DNA from: Pseudobdellovibrionaceae bacterium
Lineage (GTDB): Bacteria; Bdellovibrionota; Bdellovibrionia; Bdellovibrionales; Bdellovibrionaceae
DNA length: 44,346 nt
Direction of reading: 5' to 3'
NCBI GenBank assembly: GCA_022843825.1
Contig: JALHMX010000017.1
Location: 1 to 44,346, forward strand
Within the stretch, counting starts at the first letter, position 1; every line of letters begins with the position of its first letter. Under the pieces are notes generated by a model. The model saw only the letters and a list, made by a program, of their open reading frames with translations, ran no database searches and was not told the origin of the DNA. Positions 1 to 8,671 of this stretch are shown piece by piece. The position numbers and the translations under genes were made by a program.

Positions 1-31
1 ACTTTTCGGGACTCAGCGCGTTCCGAAAAGT
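1..31. repeat. Inverted repeat, possibly half of a larger palindromic dispersed element
   Basis: Positions 1-11 and 21-31 form an inverted repeat of 11 pairs with one G-T wobble around a 9-base loop. The right arm continues into AGCCTGACCCCTTTT (31-45). The motif GGGGTCAGGCT (here on the opposite strand) is typical of REP-like palindromes linked to IS200-like REP-associated transposases. The matching left extension would lie outside the window, so the full element cannot be confirmed. No transposase is visible here. It could also act as a transcription terminator for a gene to the left. Confidence 0.4.
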
Positions 32-116
32 AGCCTGACCCCTTTTAGGAAGCTGGGCCTTGGTCTTAAAATGAGATTTGGTTACAAAAATAAGGCTCCG
101 GTTTAAATTATGTCGA

Positions 117-122
117 TATAAT
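117..122 (+). promoter_or_regulatory. Candidate -10 box upstream of the first gene
   Basis: A perfect TATAAT lies 10 bases before the ATG at 133. No convincing -35 is seen at the usual distance, and there is only a weak AAGAG ahead of the start. If it is used, the mRNA would have a leader of a few bases at most. Confidence 0.3.
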
Positions 123-132
123 AATAAGAGTT

Positions 133-678
133 ATGAAGAGCATAAATAAAATTATAAATACTTTACTGGTTATTGCATCTTTAGTAGTCGGTGGAATTTT
201 TATTTATGGCTCGTTTAATCAATCGGCAGACCAGGCAATTGATCAAAGTTCTGTGGGTACGGAGGCCTCAGTAGAGGATCTACATAGTGATCGTGATGAA
301 TTAACAAACCGGTATATGAAAGAGATTCAATCAAAATTGAGAAATGAAAAACTACAGTCTGCTAAAGATCTTAAGCGGGCGCAACTCAACCAGCCCCCTC
401 GAAAAATTAAAGACGAAGATTGGACGCACATTCCACTTGAGCAGCAAATTACAAAGGACTATTCTAATGATGACCGTCAGGAAATTACTCGATCTACGGC
501 TGGTAATCAGTCCGATGGAGTAAAATTAAATAAACATACAGCGAAAGAATTTATTCAAGCCGCGCGCCGCAATGGTTATCACGTTATTCTTTCGGAAACC
601 TTTGAGGTGATCAGCATCACACCAATCCGCAATACCACCGGAGAATACGATAGCTACGAAAGTCATGAGTCGAATTAA
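133..678 (+). CDS. Small membrane-anchored protein of unknown function
   Basis: The family is not recognised. The 181-residue product has one hydrophobic segment at about residues 8-27, after a short basic N-terminus, so it is either a membrane anchor or an uncleaved signal. The rest is hydrophilic, rich in charged residues, Gln and Asn, and probably lies in the periplasm. The C-terminal ~50 residues (KEFIQAARRNGYHV... to the end) look like a small folded unit. The ATG at 133 is used because it precedes the hydrophobic helix directly. A terminal segment of the type AARRNGYHVILSETFEVI hints at an alpha/beta fold, but nothing specific can be claimed. It lies 66 bases before the lipoprotein gene on the same strand and may be co-transcribed with it. 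Confidence 0.6.
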   Translation: MKSINKIINTLLVIASLVVGGIFIYGSFNQSADQAIDQSSVGTEASVEDLHSDRDELTNRYMKEIQSKLRNEKLQSAKDLKRAQLNQPPRKIKDEDWTHIPLEQQITKDYSNDDRQEITRSTAGNQSDGVKLNKHTAKEFIQAARRNGYHVILSETFEVISITPIRNTTGEYDSYESHESN

Positions 679-744
679 TAATTTCTAGATATAGGTCCAG
701 TGATTTTTTTAGCAGAGTGCTATATTTTCTTCATAGGAGGAATC

Positions 745-1824
745 ATGACCAAAATATTACTTTTTACTTTAACTTTATCACTCTTAGTGGGATGTCAGAA
801 AAAAGAAGAACCAGCAACTGAGAATATAGCTTCTGGAGTTGTTTCCAATTTATCGAATGTCAGCGCAAACTATACGCCGACGTCGTTAGACTCAGTCAAT
901 TCGTCAAGCGTGCATCAAGCATCAGATCCCTGTGCTGGCGTCAATGACTTCGCTGTCTGTCAATCGAACCTAATTCGTGAATATCTAAGAATAGGGAAAA
1001 ATACGGTGGATACTTTAGCTCAACTAGCTAACTCAATCGGAGGTTCACTCGGGCAAGTACCAGATGGCAATAGTGGGACGAGCAATGACGGTAAGGTCAG
1101 CTGGAATCGAACGACCTCAACAGTGTGGTCAGTGCTAGCACGAGGACTTTCTGGGAACCCGCTGGCTCACTTTTCTATTAATGGAAATGTGTACAGTTTA
1201 AAAATGGATGCCAACCAAGATGAAAATAATCCTCGGGCACAACAATTTGAAGCGACTGTCACGTATAGTGATGCCAACAATTGGACTGTAGATATATTTT
1301 CTAGTAATTTAGTTTGTGACCCTAATGACGTAGGGGCGCCTTCGAAAGCCAGAGTGGTTTTAACTAAAGCGAATGGTTTGTGGTCAGGTAAAGCTATGCT
1401 ATATATGCCACGTTGGCAGTCTCCAGGTACAACATTAACTTGTGCTACGGCCTATGGGTTGCCCGGATCTGAAATCACTCTTTATACGGATTTCGTAGGA
1501 AATGATACTTCAACTAAAGCTGCACTGTATCTGATTCCTGCGACAGAAAATACGGCAGGATTGCCTGGCATTGCAGGTTTTGATCTTCCTGATTTTTGCA
1601 CGAACTTCGCAACATCTTGTGACGGCCCTGGAGAACCAACGGCCCTGATGCTAGCAGCTTACCCGAATAATTGGTGCACAACTGGCGCAGGAACTTCACC
1701 GACATGGGGTAATAATTGTAATACGAATGCCCCAGTTAATGCCGCAGCATTTTCAAGCGCTGCCCTTTGGACGACGCCCAGCCAACTTAAAGCTAGAACA
1801 GTAACCGTACCACCGACTTTATAA
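745..1824 (+). CDS. Putative outer-membrane or surface lipoprotein, unknown function
   Basis: The start is the ATG at 745, five bases after a strong AGGAGG. An upstream in-frame start at 700 lacks a ribosome site and would spoil the signal. From 745 the product is 359 residues and begins with a classical lipoprotein signal: Lys3, a hydrophobic stretch, then the lipobox LVGC with the lipidated Cys at residue 17. The residue after it is Gln rather than Asp, so outer-membrane sorting is plausible. The mature part is Ser/Thr/Asn-rich and low in charge. It has paired cysteines, including a Cys-rich C-terminal third (CTNFATSC, NNWCTT, NNCNT) that suggests disulfides in the periplasm or outside the cell. 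No enzyme motif was found. The gene ends just before the groEL terminator hairpin, facing groEL. Confidence 0.75.
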   Translation: MTKILLFTLTLSLLVGCQKKEEPATENIASGVVSNLSNVSANYTPTSLDSVNSSSVHQASDPCAGVNDFAVCQSNLIREYLRIGKNTVDTLAQLANSIGGSLGQVPDGNSGTSNDGKVSWNRTTSTVWSVLARGLSGNPLAHFSINGNVYSLKMDANQDENNPRAQQFEATVTYSDANNWTVDIFSSNLVCDPNDVGAPSKARVVLTKANGLWSGKAMLYMPRWQSPGTTLTCATAYGLPGSEITLYTDFVGNDTSTKAALYLIPATENTAGLPGIAGFDLPDFCTNFATSCDGPGEPTALMLAAYPNNWCTTGAGTSPTWGNNCNTNAPVNAAAFSSAALWTTPSQLKARTVTVPPTL

Positions 1825-1825
1825 A

Positions 1826-1856
1826 TAAAAAAAACCCCTCGTATTTCTACGAGGGG
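1826..1856 (-). terminator. Intrinsic terminator of groESL
   Basis: A nine-pair perfect stem, CCCCTCGTA / TACGAGGGG (1835-1843 with 1848-1856), closes a TTTC loop. Read on the minus strand it is followed at once by eight T residues (1827-1834 on the plus strand are A). This is a textbook rho-independent terminator for transcripts from groEL. On the plus strand the hairpin also follows the lipoprotein stop but has no T tract, so it would work poorly in that direction. Confidence 0.9.
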
Positions 1857-1886
1857 CTAAAGATATCAGAGCTTGAGAGATCAGAT

Positions 1887-3542
<1,656 letters not shown>

Positions 3543-3583
3543 TTAATAATTTAATTTATTTATTTTTTCAGTCTTAAGTTCAA

Positions 3584-3883
3584 TTACTGAACTATTCCTA
3601 AAACATCTTCTTCACGCATCATAATATAGTCTTCACCTGAAAATTTGATTTCAGTTCCTGCATATTTAGCGAAAAGCACCTTATCGCCCACTTTTACATC
3701 TAAAGGCATAACTTTTCCTTCTTCAGTGATGCGGCCTTTTCCTGCGGCTACGATTTGACCACGCTGTGGTTTTTCTTTAGCTGTGTCTGGAATAAATAAT
3801 CCTCCAGCTGTTTTTGTTTCTTCTTCCATACGACGAACAAGAATACGATCATGTAACGGGCGAACGCCTAGTTCTTTAGTCAT
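3584..3883 (-). CDS. groS: Co-chaperonin GroES (Hsp10)
   Basis: This is the 99-residue lid subunit that caps GroEL as a heptamer. Recognisable segments are the RPLHDRILV strand at residues 8-16, the mobile-loop region with [10 protein letters not shown] near residues 25-34, and the C-terminal [15 protein letters not shown]. Length is typical. A strong GGAGG stands ahead of the ATG. It is the first gene of the groES-groEL operon. No CIRCE inverted repeat (TTAGCACTC-N9-GAGTGCTAA) was found upstream, so HrcA control is not evident. A candidate housekeeping promoter lies about 75 bases upstream. Confidence 0.97.
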   Translation of the reverse strand: MTKELGVRPLHDRILVRRMEEETKTAGGLFIPDTAKEKPQRGQIVAAGKGRITEEGKVMPLDVKVGDKVLFAKYAGTEIKFSGEDYIMMREEDVLGIVQ

Positions 3884-4210
3884 TTTTCCTCCAAGAAAAT
3901 TTATCCCTAATAGGGGGTTAAAAATATTGTGTTAATTCGATTTTAAGTGCCAGATCAATATGGATTGCCCTTAAAGGAAGTCAAGTCTACGGACTTTAAA
4001 ATAGTCAATTTTGTCTCATTTTATATATATTGCATGCCTAAACCTTGGGCTGAGGTTCAAAACTCGACAAGTGACCAAGTTTTTAGGATTACAAGGTATT
4101 ATATTGATCGACAGCTAACCCTTTGATCTGATGAAAGAGTCCTACAAATACGTATGGAAACGGCCATGGATGGGCTGTCCAGATAGATTTGCTGAGCACG
4201 GAGGCACGGC
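3884..4210. other. Divergent intergenic region between groES and a small plus-strand gene
   Basis: These 327 bases hold the candidate groESL promoter and the leader of the small gene at 4211. On the plus strand there are AT-rich runs (TATATATATT near 4022, TATTATATT near 4097) that could serve as -10 boxes, but no well-spaced -35 partner was found. No RNA gene, coding ORF or known riboswitch is recognisable. Confidence 0.5.
3957..3984 (-). promoter_or_regulatory. Candidate sigma-70-type promoter for groESL
   Basis: On the minus strand TTGACT (3984-3979) is separated by 16 bases from CATATT (3962-3957). This gives 5/6 and 4/6 matches to the consensus boxes and would leave a leader of roughly 70 bases. 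A short palindrome CCCTA-A-TAGGG (3905-3915) lies in that leader. A clean sigma-32 or CIRCE site was looked for and not found. Confidence 0.35.
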
Positions 4211-4402
4211 ATGAAGCGGGTTTTAGAAACCTTTTCTCAACACTCAAAAATAGAAGTCGATGTCATCGAGACAGAACTTTTTGCTGCATTCAAAGCTTTA
4301 GAGACGGATGCGAATAACTTAACAGTCGATGAGCTTCGTCAATCTTTGCTTCTATATCTAGATGAAATTTTTTATGGTACTTCGCCGGATAAAGTTCAAT
4401 AA
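4211..4402 (+). CDS. Small acidic helical protein of unknown function
   Basis: The ORF encodes 63 residues. It is accepted because ACGGAGG sits six bases before the ATG and because its composition is protein-like: acidic, with heptad-like Leu/Ile spacing and no low-complexity stretch. The sequence looks entirely alpha-helical and lacks a signal peptide or membrane segment, so it is probably cytosolic. It may be a small dimeric or adaptor protein, but no family is recognised. It converges with tatC, whose stop lies 37 bases beyond its own. Confidence 0.6.
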   Translation: MKRVLETFSQHSKIEVDVIETELFAAFKALETDANNLTVDELRQSLLLYLDEIFYGTSPDKVQ

Positions 4403-4433
4403 CTAGTGAACAAACGTAAAGTTCAGTAGTTAG
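4390..4433 (+). repeat. Short imperfect direct repeat between two convergent genes
   Basis: TAAAGTTCAATAACTAG (4390-4406) recurs as TAAAGTTCAGTAGTTAG (4417-4433), with 14 of 17 bases identical and a 27-base period. The first copy overlaps the stop codon of the small gene. There is no hairpin with a T tract here, so no terminator can be called for either convergent gene. It could be a local duplication. Confidence 0.45.
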
Positions 4434-4438
4434 ACAGT

Positions 4439-5182
4439 TTACGTGCTCTCAGACTGGGTTGATTTTTTTTCAAACATTCCTACAAGAAAAACGGAAAGTT
4501 CATACATAAGTATTAGAGGAACCATAAGCAAAATCATACTTATAGCGTCTGGCGGAGCAGCTACAGCAGACAGAGCGGTCATAGAGACTATAGCGTAACG
4601 GCGGTATTTTTTTAAGAAGGCCTGCGAGACAACACCCATAGCCCCCAAGAACGTAATAATGACCGGCATTTGAAAAGTCAGTCCAAACAAAATAGCTGTA
4701 TGAGTGAAAAAACCTAAATAACTGTTTATGGTGATCATGGGCTTGTCGATGTCACCTCCAAATGTCATCAAAAATTTAAAGGCCATTGGAAAAACGATGA
4801 AGTAACAAAACAGTATTCCCAGTGCAAATTGCAGAGTTCCAAATAAAATAAAACCGGCTGCAAATTTTTTTTCATTTTTATATAAGGCTGGCGAAATAAA
4901 TTTCCAAATCTGATAAAGCCAAAATGGGGCCGAGATCATAGCTCCTGTAATGAATGAAATTTTAATATGCGCTATAAATTTGTCCAAAGGACCAGTAAAT
5001 ACTAATCCGCCTTGAGGCAGATAGTGGGCTATAGGGTGTCTTATGATATCAAAAATATGTTCACTCACTCCCCAGCAAATAAGCATACCCACGAAGATAG
5101 ACAAAGCGATTCGGAAAATTCTAATGCGAAGTTCTGTGATATGTTGAATAAGATTCATTTCGCCAGTGTCAGATGGGTTCAT
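4439..5182 (-). CDS. tatC: Sec-independent protein translocase TatC
   Basis: TatC is the multi-spanning receptor for twin-arginine signal peptides in the inner membrane. From the ATG at 5182 the product is 247 residues, with the family N-terminus MNPSDTGEMN...HITELRIR (the conserved HLxELR equivalent). Six hydrophobic segments follow, including the FWLYQIWKFISPALY region after the second. The C-terminal hydrophobic segment and short basic tail are normal. A longer reading from 5218 adds a basic leader with no family support. The start overlaps the 3' end of the TatA/B gene by 14 bases, so the two are translationally coupled. It is the last gene of a four-gene operon. Confidence 0.95.
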   Translation of the reverse strand: MNPSDTGEMNLIQHITELRIRIFRIALSIFVGMLICWGVSEHIFDIIRHPIAHYLPQGGLVFTGPLDKFIAHIKISFITGAMISAPFWLYQIWKFISPALYKNEKKFAAGFILFGTLQFALGILFCYFIVFPMAFKFLMTFGGDIDKPMITINSYLGFFTHTAILFGLTFQMPVIITFLGAMGVVSQAFLKKYRRYAIVSMTALSAVAAPPDAISMILLMVPLILMYELSVFLVGMFEKKSTQSEST

Positions 5183-5453
5183 TTTTTTTATCTTTATCTT
5201 CGTTAACAAGATCAACATCTGAATTTTTATCAGCTATTTTTTTTCTCATATCATCTGGGGTCAGTTTTACATCTGATGTAATTTGTGATTTAACATCCTT
5301 TAGTTCGTCAGAGACTTCGGAAAATATTCCACTTGTTTGACGTTTAAAGTCATTAACTAGTCGCCCCAAATTGCGCATAATTTCTGGTAATTTATCAGGA
5401 GGAACGACAAGAAGAATGACAATTCCTAAAATGATCAAATGACTTATACTCAT
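5169..5453 (-). CDS. tatB: TatA/TatB family twin-arginine translocase component
   Basis: The 94-residue protein has the family architecture: a short N-terminal membrane helix (about residues 3-18), a hinge with PPDKLPEIMRNLG, then an amphipathic helix (LGRLVNDFKR) and a charged, flexible C-terminal tail. The Glu in LPE and the longer acidic tail resemble TatB more than TatA, but assignment within the family is not certain. The ATG at 5453 is preferred over an in-frame TTG two codons upstream. It lies directly before tatC with overlapping ends. No separate tatA is visible here, so either this protein serves both roles or tatA lies elsewhere. Confidence 0.85.
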   Translation of the reverse strand: MSISHLIILGIVILLVVPPDKLPEIMRNLGRLVNDFKRQTSGIFSEVSDELKDVKSQITSDVKLTPDDMRKKIADKNSDVDLVNEDKDKKNEPI

Positions 5454-5468
5454 GCCCAAGAAAGTATA

Positions 5469-6077
5469 TTAGATTTTTTTAACTTTCAATTGTTCTTTTG
5501 GTACAGTGACGACGCCCAGTTCAATCAGCTTTTCACGCGCCAGATCGGAACCTGTACGCATATAGCGCTCATAAAGCTTAAGAATATCCTGTTCAGACTG
5601 CAGAGCGGATTTATCACTAATGTAGCTAAGCAAATCTGCAAAATCGATAAACTTTTTTGAGAATGTTGAGTATATGTTGGCCGTGGTGCCTTCTTTAGTC
5701 CAAGCTGCTAAATTAGAATAAGCCGAAGCTCCGATACCCATATAGTAATCAATATCAACAGATTTTCTTTGAAGCGAATCCCCAAAAAAGCCTGAAAGAT
5801 AAAGCGCCTTATCTGCTAAGATCTTCATATAGGCTTTGTTTTTTGGGTCGCTAGCACTTAGCGCAGTTAAATAAAGTTCTGCAAAAGTTTCTGGCGGCTT
5901 TTCGATAGACTCATCCATGAAAGGCGAGAAAAGATTTCGCGAATCAATGTAGTGACTGAGTAAATTAAGAATATAGGCTTCGGTAGGGGGCAAAATTTTA
6001 AAATTGCGATATTCACAAGCTTCCTTAAGAAGCTCAGAGAAATGTTGTTCTGGAGAAATAAAAATAACGTTACTCAT
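5469..6077 (-). CDS. Conserved-looking cytoplasmic protein of unknown function
   Basis: The 202-residue product has no signal peptide or membrane segment and is predicted to be mostly helical. It has a Tyr/Asp/Leu-rich middle and a basic C-terminal tail (LKVKKI). No domain is recognised. The ATG at 6077 overlaps the end of the penicillin-binding protein gene by 8 bases (TTATGAGTAA), the usual sign of coupled translation. A start four codons upstream has no advantage. The stop is 15 bases before the TatA/B start. Its place between a periplasmic transpeptidase and the Tat translocase suggests an envelope-related job, but this is context only. Confidence 0.75.
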   Translation of the reverse strand: MSNVIFISPEQHFSELLKEACEYRNFKILPPTEAYILNLLSHYIDSRNLFSPFMDESIEKPPETFAELYLTALSASDPKNKAYMKILADKALYLSGFFGDSLQRKSVDIDYYMGIGASAYSNLAAWTKEGTTANIYSTFSKKFIDFADLLSYISDKSALQSEQDILKLYERYMRTGSDLAREKLIELGVVTVPKEQLKVKKI

Positions 6078-7275
6078 AATATTTTTCAAACATCATTTGT
6101 GCTAACGCCGATGATTTAACAGTCCATTTCTTAACATTAACGGTTATTGCCGCTACTGCTATTTTTGAGTTGCCATCTGTCGCATACCCCACAAACCAAT
6201 CTGTTTTCCCTTTAGGATTTCGTCCCGTAAAGTGTCCAGTTTTTCCACCCATTTCAATGGCCTTAAATTTTTTGGTGCGGACCATTTGCCGGAATGTTTT
6301 TCGAGATGTCCCTGTAAGAACCGTTTGCTCCATCATATCTTTTATTTTTGCTGCAGACGCCTTAGTCATGACGGGAGCATTAAAAACGGACTGTCCTTTA
6401 TATACGACTTCGTCTGCGTCATTCAAAACGCGATCAACGATGTAAGGAGTTACCATTCGTCCTTCATTTATAATAGCAGCTGCTATCATAGCTCCATGAA
6501 CAGGGCTTAAAGTATTGCGATTATTGTAGCCAGCAGCCACTTGAGTAAGCTCAAATCCTTTTTTACTTGGAACATTAGCCACACTTCGCTCGATACTAAA
6601 ATCAGTCATTATTTTGTTATTAAACATAAATTTATCTGCATAATCAGATATAATTTCGGGGCTTAAATTTTCTAATGTTAAGCGACCAAACGCAGTATTA
6701 ATAGATCGCGCAAAGGCATCTTTAAGGGTAATAAAGCGAGTCCACTTATTAATTTTATCTGACAGAACATTACTTTTATGTAAGGTATAGTTTGCTCCGT
6801 TAAAAGCAATTCGATGTTTAGGGTCAACTTTGGCATGATCTACAGCGGCGGTAGCTGTTACGACTTTAAAAACACTTGCTGCAGGAAAAGAGGCGCGCAA
6901 ATTTAAATTTTCCGCATTGGGATGACCTTTTTGCTGACTAGCCATGGCTAATATTTTTCCGGTCTCGGCGTTAATCATTACGATAGCGCCATAGTCTGGC
7001 TTATATCGTCGAAGCATCATTTCAGCACGTCGCTGTAAAGCTTTGTCTATTGTGTATTTGACTTCGTAAGTGTCTTTATGGTTATCCAGTTCAATAAAAG
7101 CTGAAGCTGGAAATCTGTTTTTACGAATTTCACTGCTAATGGCCTGCGAGATATTTTTCTTTGCTTCAAAAAATTTTTCCGGAGAGGTCTCTGCTAGAGC
7201 TGATTGCTTTGTGATTGAAAACAAAGCGATTGCTCCTAATGTAATAAATGCTGAAGATAAAGTTAGCCGTACCAT
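6070..7275 (-). CDS. Secreted penicillin-binding transpeptidase-domain protein
   Basis: This 401-residue protein carries the three active-site motifs of DD-transpeptidases: SxxK as S134-V-F-K137, SxN as SIN near residue 190, and KTG as GGKTGHF near residue 340. The N-terminus (about residues 1-28, ending SALA) is a signal peptide or anchor. It is much shorter than FtsI or PBP2 and lacks their long N-terminal dimerisation domain, so it is essentially a stand-alone catalytic domain. It presumably cross-links peptidoglycan in the periplasm. It heads the operon with the 5469-6077, tatB and tatC genes. No clear Shine-Dalgarno is present within 12 bases of the ATG. Confidence 0.9.
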   Translation of the reverse strand: MVRLTLSSAFITLGAIALFSITKQSALAETSPEKFFEAKKNISQAISSEIRKNRFPASAFIELDNHKDTYEVKYTIDKALQRRAEMMLRRYKPDYGAIVMINAETGKILAMASQQKGHPNAENLNLRASFPAASVFKVVTATAAVDHAKVDPKHRIAFNGANYTLHKSNVLSDKINKWTRFITLKDAFARSINTAFGRLTLENLSPEIISDYADKFMFNNKIMTDFSIERSVANVPSKKGFELTQVAAGYNNRNTLSPVHGAMIAAAIINEGRMVTPYIVDRVLNDADEVVYKGQSVFNAPVMTKASAAKIKDMMEQTVLTGTSRKTFRQMVRTKKFKAIEMGGKTGHFTGRNPKGKTDWFVGYATDGNSKIAVAAITVNVKKWTVKSSALAQMMFEKYYE

Positions 7276-7402
7276 AGTCGAGTTTCACATCCTTGTGCAT
7301 ACCAGTTAATTAGACTTACATTTAATGATAACTGAAGAAAAATAATTTTTCAAGCTTGCTAAGCGTTGTCTAGATCCCAAGCTCGAGTTACAGTTCTATA
7401 TT

Positions 7403-8020
7403 ATGAAAACAAAAGATAGAATTTTACTGGTGTCTTTGGAGCTTTTTAATAAAGATGGAGCCACTGAAGTCACCACAAACGATATAGCTAAAGCATTGAA
7501 GATGAGTCCAGGTAATTTATATTTTCACTACAAGAATAAAGAGCAAATTATTCGCGAGATTTTTAAAAAGATGATGGTTGACGCGCAGACGATATGGCGT
7601 CCCCAAACTAAAATTGCTAAACGCAAGGAGCGTTTTCAGTTGGAAGATTTTGTAGATAAAAATTTGCTATTGTACTGGAAATACAGATTTTTTCACCGAG
7701 AGATGTATATACTTCGAAAAAAAGATGCTGATTTATCTAAGTTATGGCATCGGCATCTTAAAAAAATCAGTGTGCTTATGGTTATCCTTTACAAACACTG
7801 GGTTAAGTCCGGCTATATGATAAAAATTCAGTCTCGAAGTGAAATGGAATTTTTAGCAGAATTGTTATTTGTTATTTCGAACAGTTTTATGCAGTTCTTT
7901 GAAACTCGCGACAGAGGTGCGGTTCCAAGTCCTCGCACGATTGAAAAAGCTAAGCGGCATATAATGCGAATGTTGATTCCCTATTTGAGCGAAGAGACTA
8001 AAAAAGAGGTTTGTTTATGA
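7403..8020 (+). CDS. TetR/AcrR-family transcriptional regulator
   Basis: The 205-residue product has a classical N-terminal helix-turn-helix. Residues 4-25 form the first helices (RILLVSLELFNKDG), and TTNDIAKALKMSPGNLYFHYKNKEQI (about 25-50) carries the recognition helix with the family signature LYxHFxxKExL. The C-terminal part is helical and would be the ligand-binding and dimerisation domain; its ligand cannot be told from sequence. The ATG has no Shine-Dalgarno and follows TATATT directly. The gene overlaps the next one by four bases (ATGA), so regulator and secreted coiled-coil protein are co-translated. It is divergent from the PBP operon, a possible target along with its own promoter. 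Confidence 0.92.
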   Translation: MKTKDRILLVSLELFNKDGATEVTTNDIAKALKMSPGNLYFHYKNKEQIIREIFKKMMVDAQTIWRPQTKIAKRKERFQLEDFVDKNLLLYWKYRFFHREMYILRKKDADLSKLWHRHLKKISVLMVILYKHWVKSGYMIKIQSRSEMEFLAELLFVISNSFMQFFETRDRGAVPSPRTIEKAKRHIMRMLIPYLSEETKKEVCL

Positions 8021-8394
8021 AAATATTTTTCGTTTTAATTTTTGGTATTAGTTTACATATCCCAACAGTCAGCAATAGCGCAAAAACGACCCGGAAAACG
8101 GCCAACGATTCATGTGCCAGCTTTATAAGCGATTTTAAACAAATGAGACAAGCTCAGGACTCAATTCAGCAGTCGTTGATTTCAAATCACGACATGATGG
8201 CCGATAGTCTGAAAACTTATGCGGATGCTTTAAAAGAGACCAGCGGTAAAGCCTACAAGCAGGTTACTGAAAACATGCATAAAGCTAGTGAATCAGTAAG
8301 AAAAAGAAAAACAAAGGCAGAGGATATAGCTAAAGAATTCGCGAAAAAGTCCTTAGAACTGCAAAAAACAGCTGAAAAGTGCATAAAAAAATAA
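8017..8394 (+). CDS. Small secreted coiled-coil protein, unknown function
   Basis: From the ATG at 8017, overlapping the regulator stop by four bases and preceded by AGAGG, the product is 125 residues. The N-terminus (residues 1-22, ending near NSA) is a signal peptide. The mature part is a long, Lys/Glu/Ala-rich amphipathic helix, very likely a coiled coil, with two cysteines (CASF near residue 34 and a C-terminal CIKK). The composition recalls phasin-like or apolipoprotein-like helical proteins, but the secretion signal argues for a periplasmic role. An in-frame TTG at 8011 is a worse start. The function is unknown. Confidence 0.75.
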   Translation: MKIFFVLIFGISLHIPTVSNSAKTTRKTANDSCASFISDFKQMRQAQDSIQQSLISNHDMMADSLKTYADALKETSGKAYKQVTENMHKASESVRKRKTKAEDIAKEFAKKSLELQKTAEKCIKK

Positions 8395-8410
8395 TATTAT
8401 ACAACATAAC

Positions 8411-8429
8411 GCGCCCGAGCATTAGGCGC
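8411..8429 (+). terminator. Weak hairpin after the TetR operon
   Basis: GCGCC (8411-8415) can pair with GGCGC (8425-8429) around a 9-base loop, 17 bases after the stop of the coiled-coil gene. What follows is AT-rich (ATATTATTAAAAT) but not a proper T tract, so termination is possible, not established. Confidence 0.3.
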
Positions 8430-8526
8430 ATATTATTAAAATACTATATAATTCGAATATTTGAGGAATTTCACTTACTTTAAGATTTTTATTGCAAAAG
8501 TTACAAAATTCCTTTTTCATATCTGC

Positions 8527-8617
8527 AGTTCCAATTTGGAACTTAAGTTATTGGAAAAGGTTTCCGATAAGCAGCATCCAGGACCTAAGTCGAGCATTGG
8601 TCTAGTCTTTAAAGACT
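8527..8617. promoter_or_regulatory. Three palindromes upstream of the DksA-like gene
   Basis: Within 91 bases lie AGTTCCAA-T-TTGGAACT (8527-8543), GGAAA-AGG-TTTCC (8553-8565) and the perfect 14-mer AGTCTTTAAAGACT (8604-8617). They occupy the 277-base region before the DksA-like gene, whose strong AAGGAGG follows at 8661. They could be operator sites for dimeric repressors or form a structured 5' leader. No known riboswitch consensus is recognised. Confidence 0.4.
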
Positions 8618-8671
8618 GATTAACCGCTTCAAAAGACAAAGTGTTCTAAGGTGCATTAACAAGGAGGATTC

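Noticed and set aside
3884-3990. CIRCE or sigma-32 heat-shock element upstream of groES
   Set aside because: No TTAGCACTC inverted repeat is present. CTTAAAA and CCCCCTATTA resemble sigma-32 boxes, but their spacing of about 23-24 bases is far too long.
4081-4210. Possible riboswitch or small RNA before the small gene at 4211
   Set aside because: Inverted-repeat fragments are short and imperfect, and no known aptamer consensus can be recognised.
5439-5660. Plus-strand ORF antisense to the TatA/B and unknown-protein genes
   Set aside because: It runs across two tightly packed minus-strand genes and its product shows only composition expected from an antisense frame.
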